DNA from: Dactylonectria macrodidyma | Taxonomy: Eukaryota > Ascomycota > Sordariomycetes > Hypocreales > Nectriaceae | Assembly (NCBI GenBank): GCA_020744425.1 | Contig: JAGMUV010000004.1 | Location: 2,976,001-3,040,000 of the forward strand | Direction of reading: 5' to 3' | Length of the DNA: 64,000 nt | Shown here: one piece after another, positions 22,006-34,360 of the stretch | How positions within the stretch are numbered: the first letter of the stretch is position 1 | Layout: every line of letters starts with the position of its first letter | Program-made: the position numbers and the translations under genes | The notes under the pieces: generated by a model | Told to the model about the DNA's origin: nothing | What the model saw: the letters and a program-made list of their open reading frames with translations, nothing else | Databases searched by the model: none

Positions 22006-22830
22006 CTACGCGGCAGTCTTCTTCCATTGGCTCCAGATTCCGATAAGACTGCTGAGGGTTCCGGTGAGGCCGACGATACCGTCGTCGAAGGCGACCCAGC
22101 CAAGGGCGGAGACGGGAACGGTGACATCGCAAAGGTCGCAAAGGAGCTGGATCTTGCTGGCAGAGCGCTCACTAGGAAATACTGTTAGTAACTAGTCACA
22201 ATGCCATTGCGACAAAGTCGCGCAGGGAGCGGGTTTGGATTCGCATGATTCTGCGCTGCGCCGCGGGGAAGAGAAAGGGGGAACTTACAGGGCGATGCGC
22301 TTGCTCTCGACGACACCCTCGCCGTCCTTCTTGTCAACCTTGGCCTCCCGCAGCCTCAGGGTGTGCAGCTTGTAGAGCTGGCCGACGATGCTGAAGATGA
22401 TACCAATGGCCCAGCAGCGGTAGGCTTCTTGCTGCATGCGCTTGGCACCGGTCCACTTGCGAACGCCGGCAGCATCGAGGACGGTGGCGGTATCGAAGGA
22501 GAGGTATCCGGCGTAACCCAGCTGACGACCGACGGAGGTGTATCGGAGGACGGGGTCGGTCGACTTGGCGTCGGAGGCGACGGCGGCGGCCTTGAAGTGC
22601 TCGACGTTCTTGCCGATGCGGAGCAGCTTGCGGGTGAGGCCGAACTGCTTCTTGAGGCTGTCCCAGGGGGCGATGGCCGCGGGCGTGCCGTTGGTGCGCA
22701 GCAGATACCAGGCGTAGAAGCGGGCGAAGTACTGGACGGTGCGGAGGAGCTTGTCGCGGCCGAGGGTGGTGGCGACGAAGCGGAGGTAGTGGGCCACGGA
22801 CGGGTGGTAGATGAGGGCGTCGGCGACCAT
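22006..22830 (-). CDS. PEX11: Peroxisomal membrane biogenesis protein PEX11
   Basis: Membrane-remodelling protein that elongates and divides peroxisomes. Exons 22830-22289 and 22171-22006 (intron 117 bp, donor GTAAGT, acceptor CCTAG) give 235 residues, the usual fungal length. The start is taken at MVADALIYHPSVAHYLRF, the conserved N-terminal amphipathic region, rather than an upstream non-ATG codon. Further family marks are GRDKLLRTVQYFARFYAW, FGLTRKLLRIGKNVEHF and the C-terminal membrane segment WVAFDDGIVGLTGTLSSLIG followed by WSQWKK. The frame is consistent through the joint. Confidence 0.94.
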
Positions 22831-25411
22831 GGCTGCGGTGGTTTTCAAGGCGAGCTCTGTGGTTGAGATAGAGGAAGCTATCGGGATGTCGCAAGTCTAG
22901 CGCGTGCCGCGGCTGTCGGATCGAATGTCACGGGCAGCGAGTTCACGATGTTTGCCGCGCTGCGGAAAGTAATGGAGATTGCGACGATAGCAATGATGAT
23001 GCCAGACACAGTATAGGAATGCTCACGGACTCGACGGCGATGGTAACTGCAATGGCGAAGGGCGATTATTAGGGAGAGGAGTAGGTTGATCAGTCGAAGG
23101 GTAGCGGGCGCGGTGGGAACGGCGGATAAACCGGCGAGTGGTTGGATGGAGATGGAGGGTGGATGGTCGGTCACAGACGCAAGTTCAAGGCTCGTCGAGG
23201 GGACAGAAAAAGCTGGGGAAGTTGGAACCGGGAAACCTTACGCATGGGCTTCGTGACGGGCCACTACAACGATTTTATTATGGGCGATAGAATTGCGCAC
23301 GCGCACGCAAAGTCTACCAGCGTCGGACACTTGGCCGAAGGGCCGCGATGGAGACGGCTTCACATGCCGAGGTCCACTCCCGGCCAGCGACGACATCAAA
23401 AAGCACTCTGCTTCCCTCAATAATTGCTAGCACTCTAAAAAAAGGGCCAGGGAGGGCCAAAGATGACGCCGTGGTTGGCTGACTCTGGGCTAATCCCCCC
23501 GCAAAACGTGCTGGACAGGTGCTTGGTGCCCATACCGAGGTCAGCCAGCGTCGCTCGCGGCTGTCTCAGCGGCACTCCAGAGGGCAGTGGACCGCGGCCG
23601 TCTCAGCTCATTCAGTGGGTTGTTCGTCTCAGGGGCTTGCCTCGGTGTCTCGCAAGGCCCTGATGATGTCTCGCAGCGGTGCGTGCTCTGCGTGCTGAAC
23701 TTCCATTCTTGGGCAGCATAGCCGGGGGATTGATTAGGGGTATGGAGTACAGTAATGAGCTGCTCGCTGTTGGCTCCTGGTCAAAAAAGCAACTGGGAAA
23801 TCGCAAATCAAATTCTGGGCGGCCGGCGACATGCCTAAAAGCTCGTCCGTCCTCGTCGTTCTTGCGCATTTTTCCATTCCGGCCGGCCACCCGGATAACC
23901 AATTAACCCGATAGTGATGGCTTCCATGAGGATGCCCCAGGCCAGGGTCGAAAAGTGGCCCATGAAGGAAGGCATGTGCAATGCATGCTACGGTGTCAAC
24001 ACGTGATAACATGCAATGCAGCTCAGGGATGGATGTCCCGTTGCCTGTCGCCTGAGGCAGTCAAGAATGATCGGGATCAGGCATCAAATCGCCAACCCCC
24101 AAAGTCTCCATTCCGGACGTCCCCCGGCCTGGTCCACTCGTTCCCGCGCGCTGTCGCAAATCTCAATTCCATCTTGATGGCCCCCAGACATCCCATATCT
24201 TCAAGTACGTACCTACGTACACAGCCACATGCAGGCTCGGCCGAAGACCGAGCGAGCCACCCCCACCGCAGCGGGGGAACGGTGGCATTTGGGAAAGGAA
24301 AGGTGACGGAGGTGTACCCCCGAAGGCGATGATGGGATATCGGGGACATGCGAGCTAGCAAAACAGCGAACAATGGAAACAGCGCAATGGCATGGGCAAT
24401 GGAGGAATGGACGAGGCTCGCGGAAAAGCAACAAGCAGAGAGCCGTTAGCCGTGGGCTGTCTCGTGAGAGAACGCTCGTTGGATGGGTTGGCTTCACCGG
24501 GAATGGAGCTCCACGCTGTGGCTTCCAGGTCCTGCAGCCTTCTCAAGGGCATCGAATCAGCCATCTGCCCTCCAAAGAGAATCGGTTCAGCCCCTCCTCT
24601 CTACCGACGGCGGACTAGAGCCGGCGACGCCAATTACTCAAGTTGTGGGGAGAACCGGGACTCAGGCAGCGCATCCATGATCCAGCGGTCGACGGCCCCG
24701 GGAAATCCTCTTGCGACGCTTCCCCTCGGCCGGCAATGACCCAATCGAACCCAATCGACCTCGAGCCTGGCCCGCGTCGGGACCTGAAGGGACTGGATCG
24801 ACTCCTCCAAGCGGTTGCGACTGCGTAATATCTTGCTCCAGAGCCGGACGGACTGGGGGAAGAGGCCCGGCGGGTCACGCTACAGCCTACAGCCCATAGG
24901 ACAAAGTACCGCTGAGGGGGTCGCGTTCCCGAGCGACGGGCGGCATGTCCCTGTGGCGGGTGCTTTGGGGCGGGCCACGAGACCTCGACCTTTTGATTGC
25001 AAGCCGTTTTGGCTCTGGACACTGGGTGCCGGGCGTATCATCGTCATCCAGCCCCCGGGTCTCGAGAATTTGAGGTACGCTCCTGTTCTCGTCTCGTCCC
25101 GGGCCTATCTCGTCCTGGTCCTCCTTTTCTTCTTTCTTCTTTCTGCTTTTCCGATTCTTCTGAATCTCCTTCTTCTTCTTCTTCTTCTTCCTCTTTTATA
25201 CATTCTTCCCTCTCCCCCACCCCACCCCGCACTCGCGATACCCTCTCTGCTTGCTTTCGGCTTTGGACTATATCTTCCGTCGACATCGGCTTCCTCCCGT
25301 GACGCTTAAACCTTTTGCTACCGCTTCAACCCGCTCCTTTAGCTTCCCGCCCCCCTCTCAATTCATCCCTTGATCCGCGCTCCCGGCCAGATCTTTACAC
25401 ATTCAGTCACA
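22831..25411. promoter_or_regulatory. 2.6-kb divergent region between PEX11 and FBP1
   Basis: Both genes are normally induced when sugars are absent (gluconeogenesis, fatty-acid use), so a shared control region is plausible. Two matches to the CreA/Mig1 core SYGGRG occur near FBP1: GTGGGG at 24645-24650 and CTGGGG at 24853-24858. CCAAT boxes are seen near 24630. A GTACGTAC palindrome is at 24205-24212. The last 300 bp before FBP1 are C/T-rich with a (CTT) run at 25169-25192 and TTTATAC near 25195. A 98-codon minus frame at 22878-23174 was not accepted as a gene. Confidence 0.45.
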
Positions 25412-26596
25412 ATGGCGGCCAACGGCAACAAGATGCACGAGTCCGAGAAGGTCAACACCAACATCGTCACCCTCACCCGCTTCCTCACTGAGGAGCAGGC
25501 GAAGCACCCGGAGGCTACCGGAGACTTCACGTAAGAGCTCTTTCACCCCACCCCCACCATCGGTTATTCATATGCCGCCGTCTTCAATCGCGCAACAATT
25601 GACCCGTCTGCTTCAGCCTCCTCTGCCACGCGCTCCAGTTCTCCTTCAAGTCTATCGCCTACTACATCCGTCGAGCTACCCTCGTCAACCTGACCGGTCT
25701 TGCCGGCTCCTCCAACATCACCGGCGACGACCAGAAGAAGCTCGATGTCATTTCCAATGACCTCTTCATTGAGGCCATGCGCTCCTCGGGCAAGTGCGCC
25801 CTGCTCGTATCCGAGGAGGAGGACGAGATTATCTACTTCCGCGACAGCACCGATGCTCACTACGCCGTCGCTTGTGACCCCATTGACGGTTCCTCCAACC
25901 TCGACGCCGGCGTCTCTGTTGGTACCATTTTCGCCATCCACAAGCTTCCCCCCGACTCCAAGGGCACCAAGGAGGACATCCTGAAGCCTGGTACCGAGCT
26001 GCTTGCCGCTGGCTTCACCATGTACGGCGCGTCTTCGCAGCTCGTCATCACCATGAAGGGCGGTACTGTCAATGGCTTCACCCTCGACACCGGTATCGGC
26101 GAGTTCATTCTGTCCCACCCCAACATGCGCATCCCCAAGGCGCGTGCCATCTACTCCGTCAACGAGGGTAACTCCTTGTACTGGGAGGACAAGACCATCA
26201 ACTACTTCAACGGCCTCAAGGTGGCCCAAGAGGACGGCAAGCCCTACAGCTCCCGATACATCGGTAGCATGGTTGCCGATGCGTACCGAACTCTGTTGTA
26301 CGGAGGTGTCTTTGCCTACCCTGCCGACAAGAAGAGCCCTAAGGGCAAGCTCCGAATCCTTTACGAGTGTGCCCCCATGGCTCTCGTCTTTGAGAATGGT
26401 AGGTCTCCTATTCATTTCCCAGCCATTGGCGTCTTGTCTGTCATACTAACGTGGTTTCTCCTCAGCCGGTGGTCAGGCTGTCGACAGCAAGATGAACCGA
26501 ATGCTCGAGGTCGTGCCAGAAACCATCCACGACAGGGCCGGTATCTTTATGGGCAGCTTCGATGAGGTCGAGAGGGTCAAGAAGTTCCACAAGTGA
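25412..26596 (+). CDS. FBP1: Fructose-1,6-bisphosphatase
   Basis: Hydrolyses fructose-1,6-bisphosphate to fructose-6-phosphate, the committed cytosolic step of gluconeogenesis. Exons 25412-25530, 25617-26398 and 26466-26596 give 343 residues, close to yeast Fbp1 (348). The metal-binding active-site motif DPIDGSSNLDAG is at about 127-138; substrate-site blocks YSVNEGN, RYIGSMVADAYRTLLYGGVF and KLRILYECAPMALVFENAGGQA are intact. The N-terminus MAANGNKMHESEK lacks the Pro-2 that makes yeast Fbp1 a Pro/N-degron target, so degradation control may differ. Start codon context TCACAATGGC is good. Confidence 0.98.
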
Positions 26597-26836
26597 AGTA
26601 ATTGACATGTGAGTATGTGTGGACGGTCACAGGCGACGACAGGGAATATTTTTTAAAGCCAGCAAAAGGGAAAAAATGACAAAGCTCTTGAGTAAAATGA
26701 GCAATTAATGATCATGAGACCTCAATTCATCTATATCGTACAGTTGTTCTACTCAGCTACAGTCCCCGTAATATGCAAGATACAACACCGGAGCTATCAA
26801 GAGATCTACCGACCCACACAAGCTCTGTATGATCCA

Positions 26837-27902
26837 CTACCAGAGCTTAGGGATGAGTCGGGGTGTGTTCCTCTTCCACTCCTGATAATCTTCGCGGTCG
26901 CCGTACTGCTCGTCGTACTTCGCCTCGCTCAGCGGGATCCCGGATACCTTGAGCAAGAGTGTCGACGCAAAGGCCGGGCTCAAAAAAGACAGCGCCGTCG
27001 TAGCCAGCACGCCCATGGGTCCTCCGGAGAGACCCAGAGCCAGCTGCGCAGGCTTCCGGGCGAGGACGCCCGCGGCAGCCGTCGCGAGGCCGGTCCAGAG
27101 GGTCATTTCGCCAAAGTAGTTGGGGAAGCGGCTGTTGTGAGGTCCATGTCAGCGTTTGTCAAGCCAGTATCAGGGGAAAACTGGTTCTCTCACCTCCTGG
27201 AGAACAATCCCCGCGTCATAAACTCCTCGTCGTGCACCTTCTTGCGCTTCTCGCGCACCCAGCGGTCCTTCTGCGCGTCGGCGACGGCCTCGAAGGCGAA
27301 GCCGCCAACCCAGAGGCCGAGCCCGAGGAACTCGGTCAGCCCGAGACCGCTGGCGGCTAGGGCAGCGCGCGGCACGGCGTTGACCAGCAGCACGGGCGTC
27401 ATGCAGACCGTCACCCACAGCGCCTGGAAGAAGAAGGCTACGGTGAAGCGCTGCGGGGAGTGCTTGATCTCGGCGAAGCGCGAGTCAGCGCCGTTGATGA
27501 CATTGCGGTAGAAGAGGTAGGATCCCACTAACATATGTCAGCCATGGAATGTACCCGTCGCCATCATGACAACTTAGCACCGGGACGGAAGACTTTGAAC
27601 TCACATCGAACAGCCCAGATCCCCACGGCACTCGTAAACGCAACCTGCCTCCAATCGAGGCCTGCGACAAAGGCCGGTCCGCGACCCCGCAGCGCCGCCA
27701 TGATGCTTGACAAGACGGGCGCACCGGCGGCACGGATCGAGGGCAGATACAGACTCAGGGCACCGACGGCAAGGTACGTGGCCGCGCCGCTGAGGTCGTA
27801 CACACGGTCCGAGTGCGCCGCAATGGAAGGCACCGCTACGGCCGCCTGTATCGCGAGGGCCGCCGACAGCGGGGGCAGTAGGGCACGTAGGAGAAGCGGC
27901 AT
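26837..27902 (-). CDS. DUF1295 multi-pass membrane protein (steroid 5-alpha-reductase-like)
   Basis: Exons 27902-27605, 27527-27194 and 27131-26837 give 308 residues with several hydrophobic helices. The C-terminal half has the DUF1295 hallmarks: KDRWVREKRKK, then FMTRGLFSRSRFPNYFGEM, a membrane segment and the closing block LSEAKYDEQYGDREDYQEW plus KRNTPRLIPKLW. The family is related to steroid 5-alpha and delta-14/24 sterol reductases and probably reduces a lipid C=C bond with NADPH, but the substrate is unknown. Both introns (77 and 62 bp) are GT-AG with frame-consistent joints. It converges on FBP1. Confidence 0.88.
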
Positions 27903-28393
27903 CGTCGTTTCTGATCAGATTGCGGACGAGCTGCGGAGGATTCTCAGTGTATTTGGACGAGACTTGCGTTGCGTGGAGTTCAGCGAGAGGACATGCAAGA
28001 GCTATCCATTGCACGTCCGGGAGAAGCAGAAGAGGGGGTTATATTGAGGGTTTCGCGCAGACCAGCGTTGCATGATTGCATTGATGGCAGAGGTAGAGTC
28101 GTGACGCAATCCGTTTTGGGCTCGATCCCCGCGACTCCCGGCCCGATGCGCGCGGGGGACGAGCTGCCTTCCGGATCGGAGGTGGAGCTCCGTGTGGCGG
28201 CCCGATGCGGAAAGCCGCGGGGCTGAAGTGCGAGGAGTCGAGGATAGGACAAGTTCATGAGACGGTGATAGTGAGTGCGATATAGGTATTGTGTTGTTTC
28301 TATACGAGTTCCGTGGTGTATATACATGTTTTAAGTCGACAAGGTAGTTCTCATCGGTGCAAGTTGGCAGCCTCTGGCTTGGAGATGTGGGAT
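27903..28393. other. Intergenic, 0.5 kb
   Basis: Promoter of the DUF1295 gene and 3' region of the CIA30 gene. Nothing else seen. Confidence 0.4.
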
Positions 28394-29194
28394 TTATACC
28401 AACCCGCAGAGCAGCATACGCCACCACGACCGCGCTTGCGGCGTCTCCTCGTGCCTTACGGCTTCATCCGCTGGCTTCCGCAAGTCGTTGTCGTCATCAT
28501 CATCCGAATCATCGTCGTCGGGGAACGACTTCTTGGCTACAATGGCATGTATCACCAGCTCAAAGTCGCCGTCCTGCTGTCCGAAGAAACTGTGTCAAAG
28601 AGTTAGTTTTCCAACATTGTCAGTTGGAAAGAAGAACAGCGCTTGCCTTCGCATCATGAATGATACTCTTTTAATCGAAGTCAGATCTAGCGGCTTCGCG
28701 TCGTCCTTGTCCCGGCCGCGGTAGGTGGCGCGGAACTTGTCCCACGGAAGCAGCACGTCGCCGCCTTCCTCCGGTGCCTCAAAGTCGGCCTCCCAGCTGA
28801 TGCCGGCCTGGTCACGGCCATCACCGCGGTCACCGGGGATCTCATCCTTGAGGGTGAGAGTGTAGCGGTAGCCCGGGGCGCCGCCGCCGAGGGCAAGGAC
28901 CAACCCCGCGTACGCCGACAGGTCGAGAGCCAGGACGCCGACGGTGCGCTGGGAGGCGAAGCCGGCGCCGCCCAGAGTCGTGGTGTCGAGGTGCCCGTGG
29001 AAGCAGGCGCGCTCTGGGGAGTCGACGGTCATGAACGACGTGCTGGAGCCGCCGCGGACGCGGTCGTCGGAGGCGACCCACGCGGAGGCGTCCCACGGCC
29101 TGGAGAGGAGAACGGTTAGCCAACGAACACTCAATTGGGTGGACGGGGCGAGCTACCTATCACCACCAAACAGAAATAGTGATTCGCTCTGCAT
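28394..29194 (-). CDS. CIA30-family protein (complex I intermediate-associated protein 30)
   Basis: Exons 29194-29157, 29099-28647 and 28589-28394 give 228 residues. The N-terminus MQSESLFLFGGDRPWDASAW continues into VASDDRVRGG, the classic start of the CIA30/NDUFAF1 fold. Later marks are FHGHLDTTTLGGAGFASQ, ISWEADFEAP, LPWDKFRATYRGR and FFGQQDGDFEL. The tail is acidic (DDDDSDDDDD). In Neurospora CIA30 helps assemble the membrane arm of mitochondrial complex I. This short form lacks an obvious mitochondrial presequence and resembles the second, non-mitochondrial CIA30 paralogue of many fungi, so the complex I role is uncertain. The second intron (28590-28646) uses a GC donor. Confidence 0.87.
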
Positions 29195-32100
29195 GCTTAT
29201 CGATGAGGAAGTGGGTGGTATCTTAATTGGGAGTCGTGGGGTCGATAAATTCGGTAATGGTACGGAATGGTCGTTGGTCTTCTTCCCCAGAAAAAGCCCC
29301 CTTGCACTTTCGGTGGATGTCTCTCCAGCTTCTGACGCTTTGCCGCATGATGACATAATTGACGGGATCTCCACTCTGAAAGAGCTCCTTGGCGCCAAAA
29401 CAGTTTCCCGTGCCCCGATAGTGGCATACCCAGTGCCGGGCCCCGCTACGCGCAAGGACGATAATAACCTAAACCCAATCGTCGGGATCGGAGGGTTTTT
29501 GGTTGTCTTCAAGCCCGGACGAGAACCCGTAGAAGCAATTCTACATATCTGGGAGCCCCCGGCCCAGCCTCTGTGCGTCGAACCATTTGTGCATAGCCCT
29601 CCGAATTGACGTATTCACATACGCATGCTTCGCATGCTTTCCTGGGAAGCATGCAGTACGCCAACTCGGACACCGCCTCCCCTCGTCGCTATCTACTCGC
29701 CAATCAGGTTGTCCGTCAACTCGCCGAACTTCGTAACAGCCAGAACTCCACTCGGTGTTGCGAAGCCCGTTCCCGTATATTAGGTAGGTCTCCCGGACGA
29801 GGGAGGGGACGACTTACGCGGGATTCTACAGCCCCCCGCTCGCCGATCCTCAAAGAATCCTCCCAAAGCTAAACCCGGGCATTCCCACAACAAGGCTACT
29901 CGGATCACCGTCGCATCCTTTCCCCTCTCTCCATCTCCCCCTGGCCCAGGGGGCGAGGCCTAGCTTAGCTTGGGGGAAGCGGCACTGGACAACGTAACAT
30001 GGGCGGCTCAACATCTACCCTTCCTAATCTAGCAATCGCCGGGCCTCGTCCTCCCACTTGCAGCATGAAACGGGTGCTGGGTTGCTTCTCCGCTTGCCTT
30101 CCCCTCTCCATCCCTTCACTGGCGCAGACCGGTCTGCACGGCCAAGGCCGGGCCCCCGTCGCAAAACCACGCGTCACTTACACCGGGCGAGCCCTGGGGA
30201 GGGTGTTTCTTTCTTTCGTCCCAAAACCAGGGAAACCCCACTCGCATATGGGAGGCAGGCGTTGTATCGATTCGCGCAGGAAATGGCACGGCATACGTTG
30301 CCGCATGTGCGGCGATGTGCAGAACCGCATAGGCAGCATGTGCAAGCCCAGCCAGCCTGCTTGTTCAGCTGGGCAAGGCCATGAGTGGAGGGGCGGGTCT
30401 TTCATTGCCTTTCACTCTGTTGCATCGTCCCGCACCACGCACAGCAGCCCAAGAGGAGCCCCATGTGGAAGACAAGTTGGTTTGAGGGGCTGAAGGACCA
30501 GCTCATCATCACATAACTCCTGTGCTATCACACACGTAATTACCAGATCATCGTTACTTACCGATACCAGTGGACGGACAACACGGATGTGAATGCATAC
30601 TAACACTAACACGCACACACACACACACACACATGCACCGAGCACAGTACACAAGCACATCTACACCCAGCCTTGTATCCATCCCATCCTCTTCACAGCC
30701 TCCAATTCACTCGGCGTGATTACGTACCTACCTTTAATACAGCTCGTTCCCGCGAGACTTCACCGTCAAGCGCCCTCAGCGTCACCAATTACCCTTTACG
30801 CAACCAGATCGCCATGGCGCCACTATCACCATGTCCGCCCGTGTCCCATGCCCTCGTGCCTCTGGTTCTGTATCATCTGCCCCCCCCTTCTTCCCTCACT
30901 TCCCCGAGCTTTCCGAATACAGCCCTTCGTCGTTACCGCTTCATGCCAACACGACTCGCTGAGCCTGTTTCCATCATCTGCCGTGTTCGGTTTGTTTTTG
31001 CTCGTACACCCCTGACCCTCCCGCCTTCTGCGTGCGTCATTAGCCGACTCAATAGATGCTTCAGCGTCTTCTTTCTCTGCTTCGACCCTCTTCCTGCTTT
31101 AAGCGGCTTCCATTCCCCCTTTGGGTCTCCCTCCTACTCACTCGCCGAAGTGCCGAGTCCTACACTGCGCCCTTTGTTCGACAAGGACTTGTTGTTCTTC
31201 CTCCGCAGCCTTCTTCTCGCCGCCATCTCCTCATGTTTTCAATACATTTCCCCCTCCATCCCCATCCTTTCAACCTCGTGCCCCGAGTCCTCCGCCAAAA
31301 ATACTCCCCCACCCTTCCCCGTTGCCGTGTTCATGGTCTCCGCAAAACGCAGCTGCCGTTGCGTTGCATGGATACGGAGGAGGCACTGCGTGGTCACAAT
31401 ATCACAAACCTGTTATTTTTGTATTCGTAATTCGTACTGGCTTGGTTGCTTCGAGGGCAGTGGCTTCTCGTGCTTCGTACTACACTCATACATAGTACAG
31501 TCGTTCCACCCCTCCCCGTCCCATGGCTTCCCATCCCATGGCCGCCTTCCATGTACCATCCCCATGTTCCATCTCCATGTCGCATCTCCCCAATGCTTGG
31601 TAACCCACTCAAGACCCTTGATGACTACCCCCCCTCCTTCTCCCGCCGCCCCTTCGCATTCGGCGAACCCCATTCAGAGGGGTCATGACCCCTCCCGGGA
31701 TACCATGGCATGCACATTGCAGCAGTAGATTGAATCGCCTCCAGCGCCCAGCTTTTGCCTCGTTCTCTCTACCAATGCGTTTCCGCCATTGATCGATGTT
31801 CCAGCCCGCCTCTTTGCCTCTCCAAGGCATCGAGGCCACCCCCTCCTCCACCGTCCCTCTCAGCCTGTTCGCACTTCATTAGCCCATTGCCCAACCGCCT
31901 GAGAAACCCACCACCCACAGCCTGTATCGATGAACTTGCAACCGTCCCAGCCCCAGGATGGCGCCCTGCACGTGCGGCCAGTCGACCGTATCGGAGCCAG
32001 TCAAGGCACCATGGCATCCTTGCCCCTCCCAGAGCTGCGCCGCCGCGCTGCAGCTAGACAGGACCTAGCCCGTAGTTTTTTTTGGCGAGCGAAACGATGC

Positions 32101-33065
32101 CCATATGGTATCATAGCACAAGGGCTGCCAGGACTCCAAGACATGGCACAAGGCACAAGGCATGGCACAGGGCATGGGGGCATGAGACTCGGGGGCATGC
32201 GCGACTGGATCAGTCACGTTTCGTCAACGTTAGCTCCAAGACACGGCCGATACGGGATACGACAGCCAAGCTTTGATGGGAATCGAAGTCGGCGGTTGGT
32301 ACCAGGTTGGCAGGCTGGGCCTCCTGTTCAGGCCTGGGCCTCATGCCTGTCCCTATTCTCCATCATCATTGGACCATGGCCATTTCAGGCTGGGATAAGT
32401 CAGGGGTCATAGAAGGCCTCATTTTCAAAATGTTGTAACAGGTAACAGGTGATGGTTATTGCACTTTCATCATCTAAACAAATCGATGGCTCGGGATATC
32501 TACTCAAGCAAAATTCAGAAAGGCTCGCCACCGCTGATGTAGCCGCCATCGATCACCCATCCCTTTGAAGTATCGCAATTGCCTCGTCCATTCTTGAATC
32601 AGTCCGTCCCTTCATCCAGTCCACCCCTTCATCATACATAGCCATCCGCCCCAAAAACGCCACATGTACCGTCTTTTCCCTCGCCTCCAATAAACAAAGT
32701 TCGTAGATCTTGCAGCCGTATCGTCAACGAACAGGAGTCGAGCCCTTCGACCACTGTGTTGGAAAAAAGAAAAGACAAAGAAGTGTGGAGTAACCCATCC
32801 AGTAGTTACCAGAGAGCGGATCCAAAAACAAAACAAAACAGGGAGGTGAGTATAATCCAAACGACCGTTGAAGCCATGCCGCTTTGCAAGGCTTGTCCTA
32901 TACGCCTTCGCCCCGACAAGGAGCGCAAATGTCCCATATTTCTTTTCCCTTATCCTAATGCACCGATGCAGGCTTGCCACTTGCCGAGGCTAGTCTTTCT
33001 CGTCTCGGCAGTCAATCAAGCGCCCGAGAGATAAAGTGTATGGTGAATGCCGCTTCCACCTAAAC
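29195..33065. other. 3.9-kb region with no recognised gene
   Basis: Lies between the CIA30 gene and the 3' end of the bZIP gene. It contains an (AC) microsatellite at 30614-30633, C/T-rich DNA at about 30850-31700 and degenerate CCATG and GGCACA runs (about 31510-31590, 32140-32200). The longest frame (30673-31728, 351 codons) is Ser/Pro/Leu-rich, overlaps other open frames and has no domain, so it is read as a by-product of pyrimidine-rich sequence. Confidence 0.5.
30614..30633. repeat. (AC)n microsatellite
   Basis: About ten AC/CA units, uninterrupted. Confidence 0.9.
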
Positions 33066-34051
33066 TCAATGCTGAGGGTGGATCATGCCGGGGGATCCGG
33101 GCATGGAGAGCGGCGTGGTGGGGTATTCGTAACCGGCCTCAGAGCAGTTTGCAGAGTGGTCGAACGAGTGGGACAGTGGAGGAGTCTGCCAACCCGATCA
33201 GCAACGAGGGTCTCTGGGGGCCGCGAGGGCCGGGTGGCTGGCGTAACTCACATGAGGGTTGGACTGGTGATCATAGGGGCTAGGAGCATTGAGGTCCATG
33301 CTGGGCATGAAGCCGTACGGCATGTAAGGGTTCAGGCCGTCGTCACTAGGGTACGACTCCCTCTTGACAGCATCGCTAAAGTGTGTCATGGAGGGAAGTG
33401 TCACGGGGACGGTAGAAGCAGTGAGGTAGTTGGGATAGCTCTCGGCGGTGGTCATGGCTGTGTAGGGCTGCGCAGCGCCATATGGGTGGAGGAGGATCTC
33501 GTCGGGAGCTGGGTAGGTCGAGTATGGGAAGAGAGGAGGAGTGTGAGAGCGTTCCCGGTCGTCGTAAGAATTGGAGTAGAAGAAGTCGTCTTGCTCCATA
33601 GGAGGCGTGTACTGGCCCTGAGAGGGAAGTGTCTTGGCGGGGGTGACGGGTTGAGCCTTGTGAGACTTGGACGAGGACGAGGAGCGCTTCGACTTGGTGG
33701 AGGAGGTCTGGGACTGCTTCTCGGAGTCCGCATCGTCAGAGGAGCCAGCACGACGCTCAAGGTCTTCGAGGCGGCGCTTGAGCTTCTTGCCTATATCACA
33801 CGATGAGTGTCAGTTCACCTGTCACCTGTTGGCTAGACGGGGTTAAGCAGAGGAAACATACGGTAGTTGCGCTGGGCAATGCGGTTCTGTATCCTTCTGC
33901 GCTCAGCAAGGTCGGAGATCTTGGTCCAATCCTCATCGGGGTTGGCAGAACTGCTAAAGGCGCTGCTGGTTCCGTGACCGGAATACTGGCGAGGAGCTTG
34001 GGGGGTGGCCGAGTAGGCGTAGTGAGGTTGTGACATGGTGAACATGGACAT
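33066..34051 (-). CDS. bZIP transcription factor, AP-1-like basic region (IDI-4 type)
   Basis: DNA-binding regulator. Exons 34051-33862, 33790-33252 and 33185-33066 give 282 residues. The N-terminus has MSQPHYAYS; the basic region at about 50-68 (RRRIQNRIAQRNYRKKLKRR) has the NxxAQRxxR pattern of fungal AP-1-like bZIPs and continues into a short zipper (LEDLERRAG). A Ser/Lys-rich segment (SSTKSKRSSSSSK) and a Tyr/Pro-rich C-terminal half follow, ending MPGSPGMIHPQH. The first intron falls inside the basic region (after NY), a position common in fungal bZIP genes. Resemblance to IDI-4, a Podospora bZIP induced in incompatibility, is from memory of the EDWTKISDLAERRRIQNR block. The role here is unknown. 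Confidence 0.88.
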
Positions 34052-34276
34052 GGCGACTAATGAGTCGTGATGTGAGATGTGGTGAGACAGAATAGTTGGT
34101 AAGCTGAAGAGCTAGAAGCTGGAAAGCTGTGAAGCTGAGGATGCCGTGCTGCTCTGTTGCGATCTGTATAATCTTGTCTGTACTGCTCCGACTGTTGTAT
34201 TGTGCTTGGTAGGCAGCAATGAAGAAGTGACGAGAGTGAGGAGGAAGGCGTGTTGGAGACGGAGGAATGAGATGAA

Positions 34277-34283
34277 TATATAA
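34277..34283 (-). promoter_or_regulatory. TATA box of the bZIP gene
   Basis: TTATATA on the minus strand, about 230 bp before the start codon. The leader between it and the ATG contains no other ATG, so no uORF is expected. Confidence 0.5.
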
Positions 34284-34354
34284 GTCTGAGACGAGATGAG
34301 ATCTAGGATCCGAGACTGATACTGGAAGTGAGGCAGGAACTGTAGACTGAAGAC

Positions 34355-34360
34355 GACGTC
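34355..34360. promoter_or_regulatory. GACGTC (CRE-like) motif upstream of the bZIP TATA box
   Basis: Palindromic ACGT-core site about 75 bp upstream of the TATA box, a typical bZIP/ATF target. A stress-ATF or autoregulatory input is inferred. Confidence 0.35.

Noticed and set aside
22878..23174. 98-codon minus-strand frame upstream of PEX11 with a hydrophobic middle
   Set aside because: It could encode a small membrane protein but lacks splice or conservation support and lies where the PEX11 leader is expected.
30673..31728. 351-codon plus-strand frame, Ser/Pro/Leu-rich
   Set aside because: It lies in C/T-rich DNA where several frames are open at once, has no domain or sensible N-terminus, and no splice structure. 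Judged non-coding.
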